Assembly (NCBI RefSeq): GCF_000378465.1
Contig: NZ_KB899930.1
Coordinates: forward strand, 24,557 to 88,556
Length of the DNA: 64,000 bases
DNA from: Elioraea tepidiphila DSM 17972
GTDB taxonomy: Bacteria; Pseudomonadota; Alphaproteobacteria; Acetobacterales; Acetobacteraceae
Direction of reading: 5' to 3'
The position numbers and the translations under genes are program-made. The notes under the pieces are model-generated. The model had not been told where the DNA came from. It made no database searches and was given only the letters and a program-made list of their open reading frames with translations. This document shows positions 10,981 through 21,074 of this stretch, piece by piece (position 1 is the first letter of the stretch; each line of letters begins with the position of its first letter).

Positions 10981-11058
10981 GGCGGCCTCCGATCGGCTAA
11001 GGGAACCCCTGCCGCGTGCCCGTGCCGGGACTGCGCGGCAACACGTCTGGGGGGAGAG

Positions 11059-11691
11059 GTGGCGAGAATAGACCGCCTGCGGCGGGGTGCGGCAATCGGG
11101 GTTTTCGCGGCCCTGCTCGGCGTGCCCCTGGGCGGCCGGCCGGCGGTGGCGCAGGGCGGCTTCGTCATCCGCGACATTCCCGTCGAGGCCAGCGGGCCGA
11201 GCCCGATGGCCGCGCGCGAGATCGCCCATCGCGAGGGCTTCCGCCTCGCCTGGCGGCGCCTGCTCGAGGCCGAGGCGCCGGACCAGGTGGCGCGGCTCGC
11301 CGATCTGCCCGACAGCGAGCTCGACCGCCTGGTCGAGAGCTTCGAGATCGACCGCGAGCACGTCACCACCACGCGCTACAGCGCGGCGATGACCGTGATC
11401 TTCCGTCCTGCCCAGGTGCGCGCGCTGCTGGCGCGCGGCGGCGCGGGGCCGGCGCAGATCGAGGCGGTCGCGGTGTTCGCCTCGCTCGCCGAGTGGACCG
11501 AGATCCGCCGCCGTCTCGCCGCCAGTCCCGCCGTATCGGCCGTCGAGCTGCGCGGACTTTCGGCCAATGCCGCAAGGCTCGGCCTGACGCTCACCGCAGG
11601 CCCCGAGCGCGCCGTCGCCTCGCTCGCCGCGTCCGGCCTCGTGCTCGCGCGCGAGCCCGAAGGCTGGCGCCTCTCGCGCCGCGCGGACTGA
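11059..11691 (+). CDS. DUF2066 domain protein, exported
   Basis: A 210-residue protein with an N-terminal signal peptide (hydrophobic [16 protein letters not shown], cleavage near AVAQG) and the DUF2066 pattern: [24 protein letters not shown] early, then [15 protein letters not shown]. It starts at GTG directly after GGGGGGAGAG, which is closer than usual for a ribosome site. It heads the conserved alphaproteobacterial series with the CDP-alcohol phosphatidyltransferase, PerM and Hda. Function unknown; a periplasmic role is inferred from the signal. Confidence 0.85.
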   Translation: MARIDRLRRGAAIGVFAALLGVPLGGRPAVAQGGFVIRDIPVEASGPSPMAAREIAHREGFRLAWRRLLEAEAPDQVARLADLPDSELDRLVESFEIDREHVTTTRYSAAMTVIFRPAQVRALLARGGAGPAQIEAVAVFASLAEWTEIRRRLAASPAVSAVELRGLSANAARLGLTLTAGPERAVASLAASGLVLAREPEGWRLSRRAD

Positions 11692-11692
11692 C

Positions 11693-12271
11693 ATGCAGAC
11701 GGCCCTGCCCGGTCCGGACGATCGGGACGCGATGATCACCCTGCCCAATCTCATCACGCTGGCGCGCCTGTTCGCCGTGCCGCTGGCGGTCTGGCTCATC
11801 CTCCAGCGCGAGATGGATCTGGCGTTCTGGCTGTTCGTCGCCGCCGGCATCTCCGATGCGGTCGACGGCTTCATCGCCAAGCGCTTCGATGCGCGCAGCC
11901 AGGTCGGCGCCGTGCTCGACCCGGTCGCCGACAAGGCCTTGCTGGTCAGCGTCTATGTCACCCTCGGCGCCACCGGGTTCCTGCCCTCCTGGCTCGTCAT
12001 CCTCGTGGTGTTCCGCGACGTGCTGATCGTCGGCGGCGTGCTGACGCTCTATGTTCTCGGCCAGGAGCCGGCGATCCGGCCGCTGTTCGTCAGCAAGGCG
12101 AATACCGCGATGCAGATCCTGCTCGCCGCCGCGGTGCTGCTGAATGCCGCCTATGGCGTGCCCGCGTCCGGCGTCGTCGCCGCGCTGCTGTGGATCACCG
12201 CGGCGACGACCTTCGCCTCGGGCGCGGCCTATGTCGCGCGCTGGGTGCGGGGCGGCGGGGCGAGCGGATGA
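11693..12271 (+). CDS. CDP-alcohol phosphatidyltransferase (PgsA-like)
   Basis: A 192-residue integral membrane enzyme transferring a phosphatidyl group from CDP-diacylglycerol to an alcohol, probably glycerol-3-phosphate or a similar acceptor. The family signature is complete: D55, D58-G59, A62-K63, G72, D76 and D80, with Lys in place of the usual Arg after Ala. About five or six helices. Two starts are possible: ATG at 11693, one base after the DUF2066 stop, or ATG at 11732 ([12 protein letters not shown]), which matches the usual N-terminus of the family better. Part of a tight operon. Confidence 0.9.
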   Translation: MQTALPGPDDRDAMITLPNLITLARLFAVPLAVWLILQREMDLAFWLFVAAGISDAVDGFIAKRFDARSQVGAVLDPVADKALLVSVYVTLGATGFLPSWLVILVVFRDVLIVGGVLTLYVLGQEPAIRPLFVSKANTAMQILLAAAVLLNAAYGVPASGVVAALLWITAATTFASGAAYVARWVRGGGASG

Positions 12272-13365
12272 GCGAGGCCGCACCCGCCGCGAACGGCAAC
12301 GGCCGCCGCCAGCGGCTGTTCCTGATCCTGGGCGCGCTTGCCGGCTTCGCGCTCGCGCTGCACCTGTTCGCCTCGATCCTGCTGCCCTTCGTGCTCGGCG
12401 CGCTGATCGCCTATCTGCTCGATCCGCTGGCCGACCGGCTGGAGGCGATCGGCGCGCCGCGCAGCCTCGCCGCGGTGCTGCTGGTGGTGGCGATGCTGGC
12501 GCTGATCGTCGCCTTCTTCCTGCTGCTCTACCCGCTGATCCTCGCCCAGCTCACGATCCTGATCTCGCTCGTGCCGCAGTACATCCGCGCGGTCAGCGAA
12601 CTCATCCAGGAATCGCTGCTCTGGCTGGAGGAGCGGCTCGGCCCCGAATTCGTCGATCAGCGCCTGCGCCAGCTCGCGCTCAACCAGGTGAACACGATGC
12701 TGGCCTGGGTGACCGGGGCGATCGCCTCGGTGGTGGGCGGGGGCGTGCAGCTCTTCAACGTGCTGATGGTCGTGGTCGTGACGCCGATCGTCGCGTTCTA
12801 CCTGCTGCGCGACTGGCCGAAGATGGTAACGAGCGTCGATTCCTGGGTGCCGCGCCGCTACGTCAGCACCGTTCGCGAGATCGCGCGGGAGATCGACCGC
12901 ATCCTCTCGGCCTGGGTGCGCGGCCAGGCGCTGGTCTGCCTGATCTTCGCCGTGTTCTACGCCGTCGCGCTCACCGCCGCCGGGCTCCAGCTCGGCCTGA
13001 TCGTCGGGCTGACGGCAGGGCTGATCTCGTTCATCCCCTATGTCGGCACCCTGACCGGCTTCGTCATCAGCGTCGGCATGGCGATGGCCCAGTTCACCGA
13101 CTGGCGCGATGTCGCGCTGATCGCCGGCATCTTCGTGTTCGGCAACATCATCGAGGGCTACGTGATCTATCCGCGCCTGCTCGGCGAGCGCGTCGAGCTG
13201 CACGCGGTCTGGATCCTGTTCGCGCTGTTCGCCGGTGGCGCGGTGCTCGGCTTCATCGGCGTGCTGCTCGCCGTGCCGATCGCCGCCGCGATCGGCGTGG
13301 TGGCGCGCTACTGGCTGAAGCGCTACCGCGCGAGCCCGCTCTATCTCGACGAAGGCGGCCCGTGA
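12268..13365 (+). CDS. AI-2E family transporter / PerM-like permease
   Basis: A 365-residue membrane protein of the PerM/AI-2 exporter family with about seven or eight helices. The family landmark MVVVVTPIVAFYLLRDWPKMV sits mid-protein, and the C-terminal region with LGLIVGLTAGLISFIPYVGT and FGNIIEGYVIYPRLLGE is clear. Start ATG overlaps the previous stop (ATGA). In alphaproteobacteria this gene regularly precedes hda. The substrate is not known. Confidence 0.92.
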   Translation: MSEAAPAANGNGRRQRLFLILGALAGFALALHLFASILLPFVLGALIAYLLDPLADRLEAIGAPRSLAAVLLVVAMLALIVAFFLLLYPLILAQLTILISLVPQYIRAVSELIQESLLWLEERLGPEFVDQRLRQLALNQVNTMLAWVTGAIASVVGGGVQLFNVLMVVVVTPIVAFYLLRDWPKMVTSVDSWVPRRYVSTVREIAREIDRILSAWVRGQALVCLIFAVFYAVALTAAGLQLGLIVGLTAGLISFIPYVGTLTGFVISVGMAMAQFTDWRDVALIAGIFVFGNIIEGYVIYPRLLGERVELHAVWILFALFAGGAVLGFIGVLLAVPIAAAIGVVARYWLKRYRASPLYLDEGGP

Positions 13366-14057
13366 CCGGGTCCGGCCAGCTCGCCTTCGCCTTTCCCCCT
13401 TCGGTCTCCTACGCGGAGGCCGATTTCGTCCCGGGCGCCTGCTCGGACGAGGCGCGCGCCTGGATTGCGCGCTGGCCGGACTGGCCGTCCGGCCGGCTCG
13501 GGCTCTGGGGGCCGGAGGGGTCGGGCAAGAGCCACCTCGCGGCGATCTGGGCGACGCGCAGCGGTGCTGCGCGTCTGCCCGGCGCGGCGCTCGCGCGCGC
13601 GGAGGCGCCGACGCTGCTCGGCCCCGCGCGCCATGCCGCGATCGAGGACGCCGACCGGGCGGCCGGGAACCCGGAGGCGGAGCGGACGCTGTTCCACCTG
13701 CTGAACCTGCTCGCCGAGGCGGGCGGTACGGCCCTGCTGACCGGCCGTGCCGCGCCGGCGCGCTGGCCGGTCGTGCTGCCCGATCTGCGCTCCCGGCTCG
13801 CCGCCTCGGGCGCGGTGGCGATCGCGGCGCCGGACGAGAGGGTGCTCGCTGCGGTGCTCACCAAGGCACTGGCCGACCGACAGCTCGCGGTCGAGCCGGA
13901 GGTCGTCGCCTATCTGGTTTCCCGCCTGCCGCGCACCTTCGCGGCCATGCAGCAGGCGGCCGCGGCCCTCGATCGCGCCGCGCTCGCCGCCGGGCGGCGG
14001 ATCACCCGGGCCCTCGCGGCCCGGCTGGTCGCCGCGGATGACAATCCCGGGTCGTAG
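13362..14057 (+). CDS. hda: DnaA-related regulatory inactivator Hda
   Basis: A 231-residue AAA+ protein that, with the sliding clamp, stimulates ATP hydrolysis by DnaA after initiation. Residues 6-11 read QLAFAF, which resembles the clamp-binding motif near the Hda N-terminus. Walker A is GPEGSGKS (50-57); AIEDADRAAG occupies the Walker B region. There is no DNA-binding domain IV, which separates it from DnaA. Start GTG in a GTGA overlap with the permease gene. It sits before ppk, as in related genomes. Confidence 0.9.
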   Translation: MTGSGQLAFAFPPSVSYAEADFVPGACSDEARAWIARWPDWPSGRLGLWGPEGSGKSHLAAIWATRSGAARLPGAALARAEAPTLLGPARHAAIEDADRAAGNPEAERTLFHLLNLLAEAGGTALLTGRAAPARWPVVLPDLRSRLAASGAVAIAAPDERVLAAVLTKALADRQLAVEPEVVAYLVSRLPRTFAAMQQAAAALDRAALAAGRRITRALAARLVAADDNPGS

Positions 14058-14123
14058 CGGAGCGAACCCTCCCGCCGGCCCCCGGGGCTCCTGTATGGTG
14101 GGTCGCGCCTGGAGGAGAGCGGC

Positions 14124-16322
14124 ATGAACGAACTGCGCGACGCGGTCCGCGAGGAGGCCGTCGCCGGCACACCGGCCCGCACGATCGGGCCGGGCGATCC
14201 CGAGCGCTTCATCAACCGCGAGCTGTCGTGGCTCGCCTTCAACACGCGCGTGCTCGAGGAGGCCGACAATCCCCGCCATCCCCTGCTGGAGCGGGTGCGG
14301 TTCATCTCGATCTCGGCCACCAACCTCGACGAGTTCTACTCCGTGCGCGTCGCCGGGCTGATGGGGCAGGCGGCCGCCGGGCTCACCGTCACCAGCCAGG
14401 ACGGGCTGACGCCCGGCCAGCAGCTCGCCGCCATCCACCTCAAGGCGCAGGAGCTGATGGCCGAGCAGCAGCGGGTCTGGCGCGACCTGCGCGACGTCCT
14501 GCGCACGCAGGGCCTCGCCGTGATCGAGCCCGAGGAGCTGACCGAGGCCGACCGCGCCTGGCTCGATCAGTGGTTCATGGACCGGATCTTCCCGGTGCTC
14601 ACCCCGCTCGCGATCGATCCCGCGCACCCGTTCCCGTTCATCCCCTCGATGGGCCTGGTGATGGTGCTGAAGCTGCAGCAGGACGAGGACGGCACGGTGA
14701 TGCGGGCCTTGCTGCCGATTCCGGCCCAGCTCGACCGCTTCGTGCGCCTGCCGGAGGGGCCGGGCATCCGTTTCCTGCTGCTCGAGGACGTGATCGGGCT
14801 TTTCCTGGCCCGGCTGTTCCCGGGCTTCGCGCTCGCCGGCAAGGGCTGTTTCCGGCTGATCCGCGACAGCGACGTGGAGTTCGAGGAAGAGGCGGAGGAT
14901 CTCGTCCGTTCCTACGAGACGGCGCTAAAGCGACGCCGCCGCGGCAACGTGATCCGGCTGTCGGTGAACAAGGCGATGCCGGCCGATCTGCTGGAGTTCG
15001 TCGCCGACGAACTCGATGCCCAGCGTGCCGAGATGTTCGTGATCGACGGCATCCTCGGTATCGGCGATCTGAAGCAGATCATCGTCGATGACCGGCCCGA
15101 CCTGCTCTTCACGCCGTTCAGCGCGCGCTTCCCCGAGCGCATCCGCGATTTCGGCGGCGACTGCTTCGCCGCGATCCGTCACAAGGACATCGTCGTCCAC
15201 CACCCCTACGAGTCCTTCGACGTCGTCGTGCAGTTCCTGCGCCAGGCCGCGCGCGATCCGAACGTGGTGGCGATCAAGCAGACGCTCTATCGCACCAGCC
15301 GCGACTCCCCGATCGTGCGCGCGCTGATCGAGGCGGCCGAGAACGGCAAGTCGGTCACCGCGATGGTGGAGCTGAAGGCGCGCTTCGACGAGGAGCAGAA
15401 CATCCGCTGGGCGCGGGAGATGGAGGCGGCCGGGGTGCAGGTGGTCTACGGCTTTGTCGAGCTGAAGATCCACGCCAAGATCAGCCTGGTGGTGCGGCGC
15501 GAGGGCGGCGCGCTGCGCAGCTATGTCCATTACGGCACCGGCAACTACCACCCCTACACGGCGCGCGTGTACACCGATCTTTCGTTCTTCACCTGCGAAC
15601 CGCGGCTGACGCGCGATGCCGCACGCGTGTTCAACTACATGACCGGCTATGCCCGGCCCGAGACCATGGATGCGATCTCCTTCGCGCCCATTACGCTGCG
15701 GCGCGACCTGATTGGGCTGATCGAGGCCGAGGCCGCGCATGCGCGCGCCGGAAGGCCGGCGACGATCTGGCTGAAGATGAACTCACTGGTGGATGGCGAG
15801 TTGATCGATGCGCTCTACCGCGCCTCGGCCGACGGGGTGACGATCGAGATCGTCTGCCGCGGCATCTGCTGCCTGCGTCCCGGCGTGCCGGGCCTCTCGG
15901 AGACGATCAGGGTGAAGTCGATCGTCGGCCGCTTCCTCGAACACGGGCGCATCTTCTGCTTCGGCAACGGTCATCCCATGCCCTCGCGCGAGGCCAAGGT
16001 GTTCATCTCCTCGGCGGACTGGATGGCGCGCAACATGGACTGGCGCGTCGAGGTGATGGTGCCCATCTTCAACGAAACCGTGCACGCGCAGATCCTCGAC
16101 CAGATCATGGTGGTGAACCTGAAGGACGAGGCCCAGTCATGGCGGCTGGATGCGGACGGCAACTACCGGCGCGCCGCGGTGAGCGAAGGTGCCGTCTCGG
16201 CGCATGAGTACTTCATGACCAACCCGTCGCTGTCGGGCCGCGGCAGCGCGCTGCACGGGCCTGGCGCGGTGGCGGCCGGGCCCGCGCCGCGCGAGCGGCA
16301 GGACCGGGTCGCGCACGACTGA
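14124..16322 (+). CDS. ppk: Polyphosphate kinase
   Basis: A 732-residue PPK1 that reversibly makes inorganic polyphosphate from ATP. N-terminal domain begins [21 protein letters not shown]. The phosphorylated histidine is H450 in the IHAKISLV segment, and the second essential histidine is H607 in [18 protein letters not shown] lies 7 bases upstream of the ATG. The stop overlaps the start of ppx by one base (TGATG), so synthesis and degradation enzymes are made together. Confidence 0.98.
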   Translation: MNELRDAVREEAVAGTPARTIGPGDPERFINRELSWLAFNTRVLEEADNPRHPLLERVRFISISATNLDEFYSVRVAGLMGQAAAGLTVTSQDGLTPGQQLAAIHLKAQELMAEQQRVWRDLRDVLRTQGLAVIEPEELTEADRAWLDQWFMDRIFPVLTPLAIDPAHPFPFIPSMGLVMVLKLQQDEDGTVMRALLPIPAQLDRFVRLPEGPGIRFLLLEDVIGLFLARLFPGFALAGKGCFRLIRDSDVEFEEEAEDLVRSYETALKRRRRGNVIRLSVNKAMPADLLEFVADELDAQRAEMFVIDGILGIGDLKQIIVDDRPDLLFTPFSARFPERIRDFGGDCFAAIRHKDIVVHHPYESFDVVVQFLRQAARDPNVVAIKQTLYRTSRDSPIVRALIEAAENGKSVTAMVELKARFDEEQNIRWAREMEAAGVQVVYGFVELKIHAKISLVVRREGGALRSYVHYGTGNYHPYTARVYTDLSFFTCEPRLTRDAARVFNYMTGYARPETMDAISFAPITLRRDLIGLIEAEAAHARAGRPATIWLKMNSLVDGELIDALYRASADGVTIEIVCRGICCLRPGVPGLSETIRVKSIVGRFLEHGRIFCFGNGHPMPSREAKVFISSADWMARNMDWRVEVMVPIFNETVHAQILDQIMVVNLKDEAQSWRLDADGNYRRAAVSEGAVSAHEYFMTNPSLSGRGSALHGPGAVAAGPAPRERQDRVAHD

Positions 16323-17845
16323 TGGCCCTGCCGCGCCCGCTCAGCGAGACCGTTGCGATGCCGCGCCGGCTGGGCGTGGTCGATCTCGGCTCGAACTCGG
16401 TGCGGCTCGTCGTGTTCGAGGGCCTGACGCGCAACCCGCAGGTGGTGTTCAACGAGAAGTCGATCCTCGGCCTCGGCCGGGGCCTGCAGGCGAGCGGGCG
16501 GCTGAACGAGGAGGCGATCGGCGACTGCATCACCGTCCTCGAACGCTACGCGGTGGTCGCGGCGGCGATGCGCGCCGATCCGGTCGAGGTGCTGGCGACC
16601 GCGGCGGTGCGCGATGCGCTGAACGGCCCTGCCTTCGTGGAGATGCTGCGCCGCCGTTTTCCCGCGCTGCCGATCCGCGTGCTCGACGGCGACGAGGAGG
16701 CGCGGATCTCGGCCGAGGGCGTGCTCTGCGGTATTCCCGATGCGGCGGGCGTGCTGGGCGATCTCGGCGGCGGAAGTCTCGAAGTCGTGCGGATCGCCGA
16801 GGGGGTGGTTGCCGCCTCGGCCACGCTCAGGCTCGGCGTGATCCGGCTTGCCGAGCAATCGGGCGGCGACGTCCTGCGCGCGCGCGCGATCGCCGACGAG
16901 GCGCTGCGCACGGTGCCCTGGCTCGGCGAGGCGGCCGGGAGCGATCTCTATCTCGTCGGCGGGGCGTGGCGCGCGCTGGCGCGCATCCATATCGGCCAGA
17001 CCGGCTATCCGCTCCAGGTCGTGCATCACTACACGCTGGCGCGCGAGGAGGCGCGCGACCTCACCGGCGTGATCACCAATCTCTCCAGGAAGACGCTGGA
17101 ACGGATTCAGGGCGTTTCGCGCAAGCGCCTGGAGACGCTGCCCTTCGCGGCGGTGCTGCTGCGCCGGCTGCTGCGCGCCACCCAGGCGCGGCGCGTGGTG
17201 TTCAGCGCGAGCGGGCTGCGCGAGGGCTGGTATGCGCGGCATCTGCCCCCGGCGGTGCGCGCCGAGGATCCGGTGATCGCCGCGGGCCAGGACCTCTGCC
17301 GCCGCTTCAGCCGCAGCGAGGACCTGCCGCCGGCGCTGATCGGCTGGACCGCGCCGTTGTTCCCTGACGAGACCCCGGCGCTCGCCCGGCTCCGCGAGAC
17401 CGCCTGCTGGGTCGGCGACATCGGCGCGCACGAGCACCCCGACTACAAGGCCGAGCAGGCCTTCCTGCGCCTGATGCGCCAGCCCGGCATCGGCCTCGAC
17501 CATCACGCGCGCGCCTTCCTCGCGCTGACGCTGGCGATGCGGCACGAGGCGCATCCGCTCGCCCCATGGCTGCAACCGGCGCGCACGCTGCTCGACGTCG
17601 CCTCGGCCAAGCGCGCCGAGACCTTGGGGGCGGCGCTCAGGCTCGCCTTCACGCTCTCGGGCGGCACGGCGACGCTGCTCGGCCTCACCTCGCTGCGGCT
17701 GGAGCAGCAGCGCCTGGTGCTGAGGCTCGCGCGCTCGGGCGGGGTGTTCGCCGGGGAGAGCGTCTGGCGCAGGCTGGAGCGGCTGGCCGAGGCGTTGGGC
17801 CGCGAGCCCGCGACCGAGATCGCGCCGGAGGAAGCCGCAGCCTGA
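16322..17845 (+). CDS. ppx: Exopolyphosphatase (Ppx/GppA family)
   Basis: A 507-residue ASKHA-fold phosphatase that releases phosphate from polyphosphate ends, or hydrolyses pppGpp. Phosphate-binding loops: VVDLGSNSVRLVVFEG near residue 20 and GVLGDLGGGSLEVVRI near 140. A C-terminal HD-like helical region follows. The start may be the overlapping ATG or the in-frame ATG at 16358, just before the first motif. Translation is coupled to ppk. Confidence 0.95.
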   Translation: MALPRPLSETVAMPRRLGVVDLGSNSVRLVVFEGLTRNPQVVFNEKSILGLGRGLQASGRLNEEAIGDCITVLERYAVVAAAMRADPVEVLATAAVRDALNGPAFVEMLRRRFPALPIRVLDGDEEARISAEGVLCGIPDAAGVLGDLGGGSLEVVRIAEGVVAASATLRLGVIRLAEQSGGDVLRARAIADEALRTVPWLGEAAGSDLYLVGGAWRALARIHIGQTGYPLQVVHHYTLAREEARDLTGVITNLSRKTLERIQGVSRKRLETLPFAAVLLRRLLRATQARRVVFSASGLREGWYARHLPPAVRAEDPVIAAGQDLCRRFSRSEDLPPALIGWTAPLFPDETPALARLRETACWVGDIGAHEHPDYKAEQAFLRLMRQPGIGLDHHARAFLALTLAMRHEAHPLAPWLQPARTLLDVASAKRAETLGAALRLAFTLSGGTATLLGLTSLRLEQQRLVLRLARSGGVFAGESVWRRLERLAEALGREPATEIAPEEAAA

Positions 17846-17890
17846 GCCGTCCGCACGGCGGTCAGGCGGGGTGGCCGGCCCGTGCGCGCA

Positions 17891-18163
17891 TCACGGCAAG
17901 AGCAGTCCCGACCGGATGCGCAGCATCAGCGGCCATTGGATCACAAGCACGAGCCCCGTGAGCCCGCCCGCGAGTGCCGCGACGGCGGGCAGCGCCGCCT
18001 TCTCGGCGATCGCGCCGTCGCGGGCGAGCAGGTCGATCACCTCGGGCAGCGCGCACAGCGCGAGCGCGAGCACCACCGGCGAGACCTCGTCATGGAGGTG
18101 AAGCACGCCGTCGGCGAGCCGGTACTCCGCCGCGACCGGCGCGCTGCCGATAGTGCCGCGCAC
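17891..18163 (-). CDS. Small predicted membrane protein
   Basis: I do not recognise a family. From a GTG at 18163 the frame gives 90 residues with two probable membrane helices (VSPVVLALALCALPEVIDLL and AALPAVAALAGGLTGLVLVIQW). The frame stays open further upstream, so the start is uncertain. The opposite strand is also open, as often in this GC-rich DNA. It is supported mainly by the clean hydrophobic pattern and by filling an otherwise empty 500-base gap, convergent with ppx. Confidence 0.45.
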   Translation of the reverse strand: MRGTIGSAPVAAEYRLADGVLHLHDEVSPVVLALALCALPEVIDLLARDGAIAEKAALPAVAALAGGLTGLVLVIQWPLMLRIRSGLLLP

Positions 18164-18334
18164 GGTGCGACGCTTCCTGGGGCAGTCTTGCCGGTTGGCT
18201 GACCAGCCTTCATCCCAGGCATGGCGGGGCGCTCGGCGAAGCCCACGGGCGCCGGTGCCATGCCACGCGCCGGTTGCGCTGGTGTGAGGTTCCGCACTCG
18301 CATCTGATTGCATGCAGGCGTAAGGTTGTCGGCA

Positions 18335-18349
18335 GGACCGATCCGGTCC
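18335..18349 (+). promoter_or_regulatory. Hairpin just upstream of the 433-residue membrane protein gene
   Basis: GGACCG, loop ATC, CGGTCC, ending 13 bases before the start codon and immediately ahead of the likely ribosome site GGAGA. It could be an operator or could affect ribosome access. Sequence observation only. Confidence 0.3.
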
Positions 18350-18362
18350 GCGGAGACGTGTC

Positions 18363-19664
18363 ATGCCTGATGACCAGACCGCCCGCACCCCGACGCGCGA
18401 GGAGTCCGTGCCCCCGGCGCTGCTGGCGATGGTCCGGCGCGCGGTCGATGATCTCGAAACCCTGCTCAACACGCTCTCGGCGCGCAGCGACAAGACGCTT
18501 GCCCAGATCGTCGAGCGCGCGGCCGCGAAGGAGGATCCGCTGCTGGCGAGTGCGGCGGCCTTCACGCATCGCTGTGCGGAGATCATGGCGACACCGCCCG
18601 AGACGATCGCACGGCGAACCGATCTGCTCGCCGATCTGATCCGCGCGCGCGACCTCCTCAACACGGCGTCCTGGCCGGCCACCGCCGACACGTTCCGCCT
18701 GACCGCGTTCTATACCGGCAAGCGCCGGCTCGACGAGGAGAACGGCACCGCGGCGATGTTCCGCGACGATGCCCGCGCGATGACGTCCACCCGCTGGACC
18801 ATGCGCGCGATCGCGGTCGTCGCGCTTGTGGCGCTCACCTACACCATCATGCTCTCGGCCGCGGCCCTGAACGGCCGCTCGACGGTCGCCGACAACCGGG
18901 CGATCCGCGCCGATCTCGACAACACCGCCGAGATGATCGCCCGGCTCGCCGCGCCCGCCCTCGGCGTTGCGTTCCCGGATGCGATCGTCGGGGAGGCGAC
19001 GCGCGACCTGCGCGTGCGCCCCTGCGACGCACGGGTACCGGTGCTGGTGCGTGCAGGCTCCACCCCCGTGGAGGTGATCGCGTTCCGCGACCCCGACCAT
19101 GTCGGCGTGTGCGACCGCTACAACGACCGGCTGCGCCAGTTGCAGATCAACGAGGCGCAGATCCTCGACTGGAACCGCTGGGTGGACCGGCTGTTCTTCG
19201 GCATCCGCCCGCGCGTCACCCCGCAGACGCAGATCGGCGCGGCGGAGCCGGAGCGCGTGCTGGCCGTGAGCGAGCGGGCGGTCTCGGCGCGCGTGGACGA
19301 TATCGCCGCGATGCTGCTGCCACTCTATGGCTTCATCGGCGCGGCCGCCTTCGTGTTCCGCCGGCTGATGCAGAAGGTGCAGGCGGCGGAACTCGATGCC
19401 ACCGAGGTGCGCCAGGCGATCATCCGGCTGGCCCTGGGCACGATCCTCGGCGGCGTGATCGGCCTGTTCTTCGGTCCCGATGGCGCAGCGCTGGCCGGGG
19501 ACGGGCTGCCGATCAAGGCCCTCGGGCTGTCGGCGTTGGCGCTGCTGGCGGGCTATGCGGTCGAACTCGTTTTCACCTTCTTCGACTTCATCATCCGCGC
19601 CCTGTTCACGCCGCTGAAGACCGGGGCGCAGCCGGGACAACCCGCCGGGCAGGCCGCGCGCTGA
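18363..19664 (+). CDS. Membrane protein of unknown function
   Basis: A 433-residue protein I cannot assign to a family. It has a soluble, mostly helical N-terminal part (residues 1-145), one helix at about 147-168, an extracytoplasmic domain of roughly 130 residues containing RVRPCDARVPVLVRAGSTPVE, and then about three helices near the C-terminus. A Pro/Gln/Gly-rich tail follows. GGAGA sits 6 bases before the ATG. It is followed by the convergent rnd gene, with a palindrome between. The layout suggests a sensor or cell-envelope protein, but this is inference. Confidence 0.8.
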   Translation: MPDDQTARTPTREESVPPALLAMVRRAVDDLETLLNTLSARSDKTLAQIVERAAAKEDPLLASAAAFTHRCAEIMATPPETIARRTDLLADLIRARDLLNTASWPATADTFRLTAFYTGKRRLDEENGTAAMFRDDARAMTSTRWTMRAIAVVALVALTYTIMLSAAALNGRSTVADNRAIRADLDNTAEMIARLAAPALGVAFPDAIVGEATRDLRVRPCDARVPVLVRAGSTPVEVIAFRDPDHVGVCDRYNDRLRQLQINEAQILDWNRWVDRLFFGIRPRVTPQTQIGAAEPERVLAVSERAVSARVDDIAAMLLPLYGFIGAAAFVFRRLMQKVQAAELDATEVRQAIIRLALGTILGGVIGLFFGPDGAALAGDGLPIKALGLSALALLAGYAVELVFTFFDFIIRALFTPLKTGAQPGQPAGQAAR

Positions 19665-19686
19665 CGGCGCGCCGATGAGCGGGTGA

Positions 19687-19703
19687 GGGACGACGCTCGT
19701 CCC
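19687..19703. terminator. Palindrome between convergent genes
   Basis: GGGACGA, loop CGC, TCGTCCC, between the stop of the membrane protein gene and the stop of rnd. No T-run follows on either strand, but position and symmetry suit a bidirectional transcription end. Its arms match the longer palindrome at 25248-25274. Confidence 0.5.
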
Positions 19704-19717
19704 CCAAACACCCGGCA

Positions 19718-20902
19718 CTACCCGAGCGGCACCAGCCTGATCCGCCGGCCCTGCGCCGCAAGCGCGACGCGGCCGGCCTTCAAGGCGAGTGCGTCCTCGC
19801 CGAACACACGGCGCCGCCAGCCATGCAGCGCGGGGATGTCGGGTGAATCCTCGCCCGCCAGGCGATCGATGTCCTCCGACGAGGCGACGAGCTTTTGCGC
19901 CACGTGGTGCTCGTCGCACTTCGCCGCCAGCAGCACCTTGAGCAACGCCACCAGCGCCGGGCTGGGCCGCGCGCCATTGCCGCGCTCCGGCGCCTCGGGC
20001 AGCGCGCTCTCGGGCAGCGCCTTGGCCTCGGCGATCGCGGCGAGCAACGCCGCCCCCGCCTTGCCCTCGGCCACGGACCGCGGGAAGCCGCGCGCGCGGG
20101 CGAGCTGCGCCGCATCGCCCGGCGCCTGCGCGGCGATTTCCAGGAGCGTCTCGTCCTTCACCAGGCGCTGGCGCGGGATGTTGATGCGCTGCGCCTCGCG
20201 CTCCCGCCAGGCCGCGACCGCGCGCAGCACGGCGAGGAAGCGGCGATTGCCGCTGCGGCTCCTCAGCCTGATCCAGGCCTCCTCGGGATCGACGCGATAG
20301 GTCGCGGGATCGGCGAGCGCCGCCATCTCCTCCGCCACCCACTCGAGCCGGCCCTCGCGCTCCAGCCGCGCGCGCAGCTTCACATACACCTTGCGCAGAT
20401 GCGTCACGTCGGCCGCGGCATAGGCGATCTGCTGCGCCGAGAGCGGCCGGGCCGACCAGTCGCTGAAGCGGAACGCCTTGTCGATCGAGGCGCCCGCGAG
20501 CGCGCCGACCAGGGCGTCGTAGCCGACCTGGTCGCCGAAGCCGGCCACCATCGCCGCGATCTGGGTGTCGAACAGCGGGCTCGGCACGCGGCCCGTGCGC
20601 AGCACGAAGATCTCGATGTCCTGCCGCGCGGCGTGGAACACCTTGGTGACGGCCGTGTTGTCGAACAGCGCGTAGAGCGGCGCGAGGTCGAGACCCGGCG
20701 CCTGGGCGTCGATCACCGCGACGTCCTCGGGACCCGCGATCTGCACCACGCAGAGTTCGGGCCAGTAGGTGCGTTCGCGCATGAACTCGGTATCGACGGT
20801 GACGAACTCGGCCGATGCGAGTCGGGCGCAGAGCGCGGCGAGGGCCTCGGTGGTCTCGATCAGGACGGGCGGGGGCAGGGCCGCTCTGGCGGGGGCGTTC
20901 AT
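19718..20902 (-). CDS. rnd: Ribonuclease D
   Basis: A 394-residue 3'-5' exoribonuclease of the DEDD family that trims tRNA and other stable RNA ends. Exo motif I is D37-x-E39 in FVTVDTEFMRER. Later conserved regions include QIAAMVAGFGDQVGYDALV and the motif III stretch LSAQQIAYAAADVTHL. An HRDC-type helical domain follows (INIPRQRLVKDETLLEIA). Close to ppx, as in many alphaproteobacteria. Normal length. Confidence 0.96.
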   Translation of the reverse strand: MNAPARAALPPPVLIETTEALAALCARLASAEFVTVDTEFMRERTYWPELCVVQIAGPEDVAVIDAQAPGLDLAPLYALFDNTAVTKVFHAARQDIEIFVLRTGRVPSPLFDTQIAAMVAGFGDQVGYDALVGALAGASIDKAFRFSDWSARPLSAQQIAYAAADVTHLRKVYVKLRARLEREGRLEWVAEEMAALADPATYRVDPEEAWIRLRSRSGNRRFLAVLRAVAAWREREAQRINIPRQRLVKDETLLEIAAQAPGDAAQLARARGFPRSVAEGKAGAALLAAIAEAKALPESALPEAPERGNGARPSPALVALLKVLLAAKCDEHHVAQKLVASSEDIDRLAGEDSPDIPALHGWRRRVFGEDALALKAGRVALAAQGRRIRLVPLG

Positions 20903-20971
20903 TGGGCCTCGCTTCTACACGCGGGGGCGCCCCACACCAAGCGCCACGGGGATGGGCTGGTCGGATGGGCT

Positions 20972-20995
20972 GCGGGGCATGGCCATTGGCCCCGC
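20972..20995. repeat. Diverged member of the GGCCAATGGCC palindrome family
   Basis: GCGGGGC, 10-base loop ATGGCCATTG, GCCCCGC. The core GGCCATTGGCC is the reverse complement of the core at 23187-23197 and 44238-44248. It lies in the divergent gap between rnd and the GNAT-like gene. The rest of this 172-base gap holds G-rich sequence with no clear promoter. Confidence 0.5.
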
Positions 20996-21074
20996 TGCGG
21001 ATTCCCCTGTCGGGCGGGGGCATCTGCATCGAGGGGTCTTGGGGAAGCCCGCGCGTTTCCCAAATCCTGGGCTG

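Noticed and set aside
17882..18202. Plus-strand frame opposite the small membrane protein
   Set aside because: Rich in Arg/His/Gln with no hydrophobic or domain pattern; the minus-strand frame with two clean helices is the better choice.
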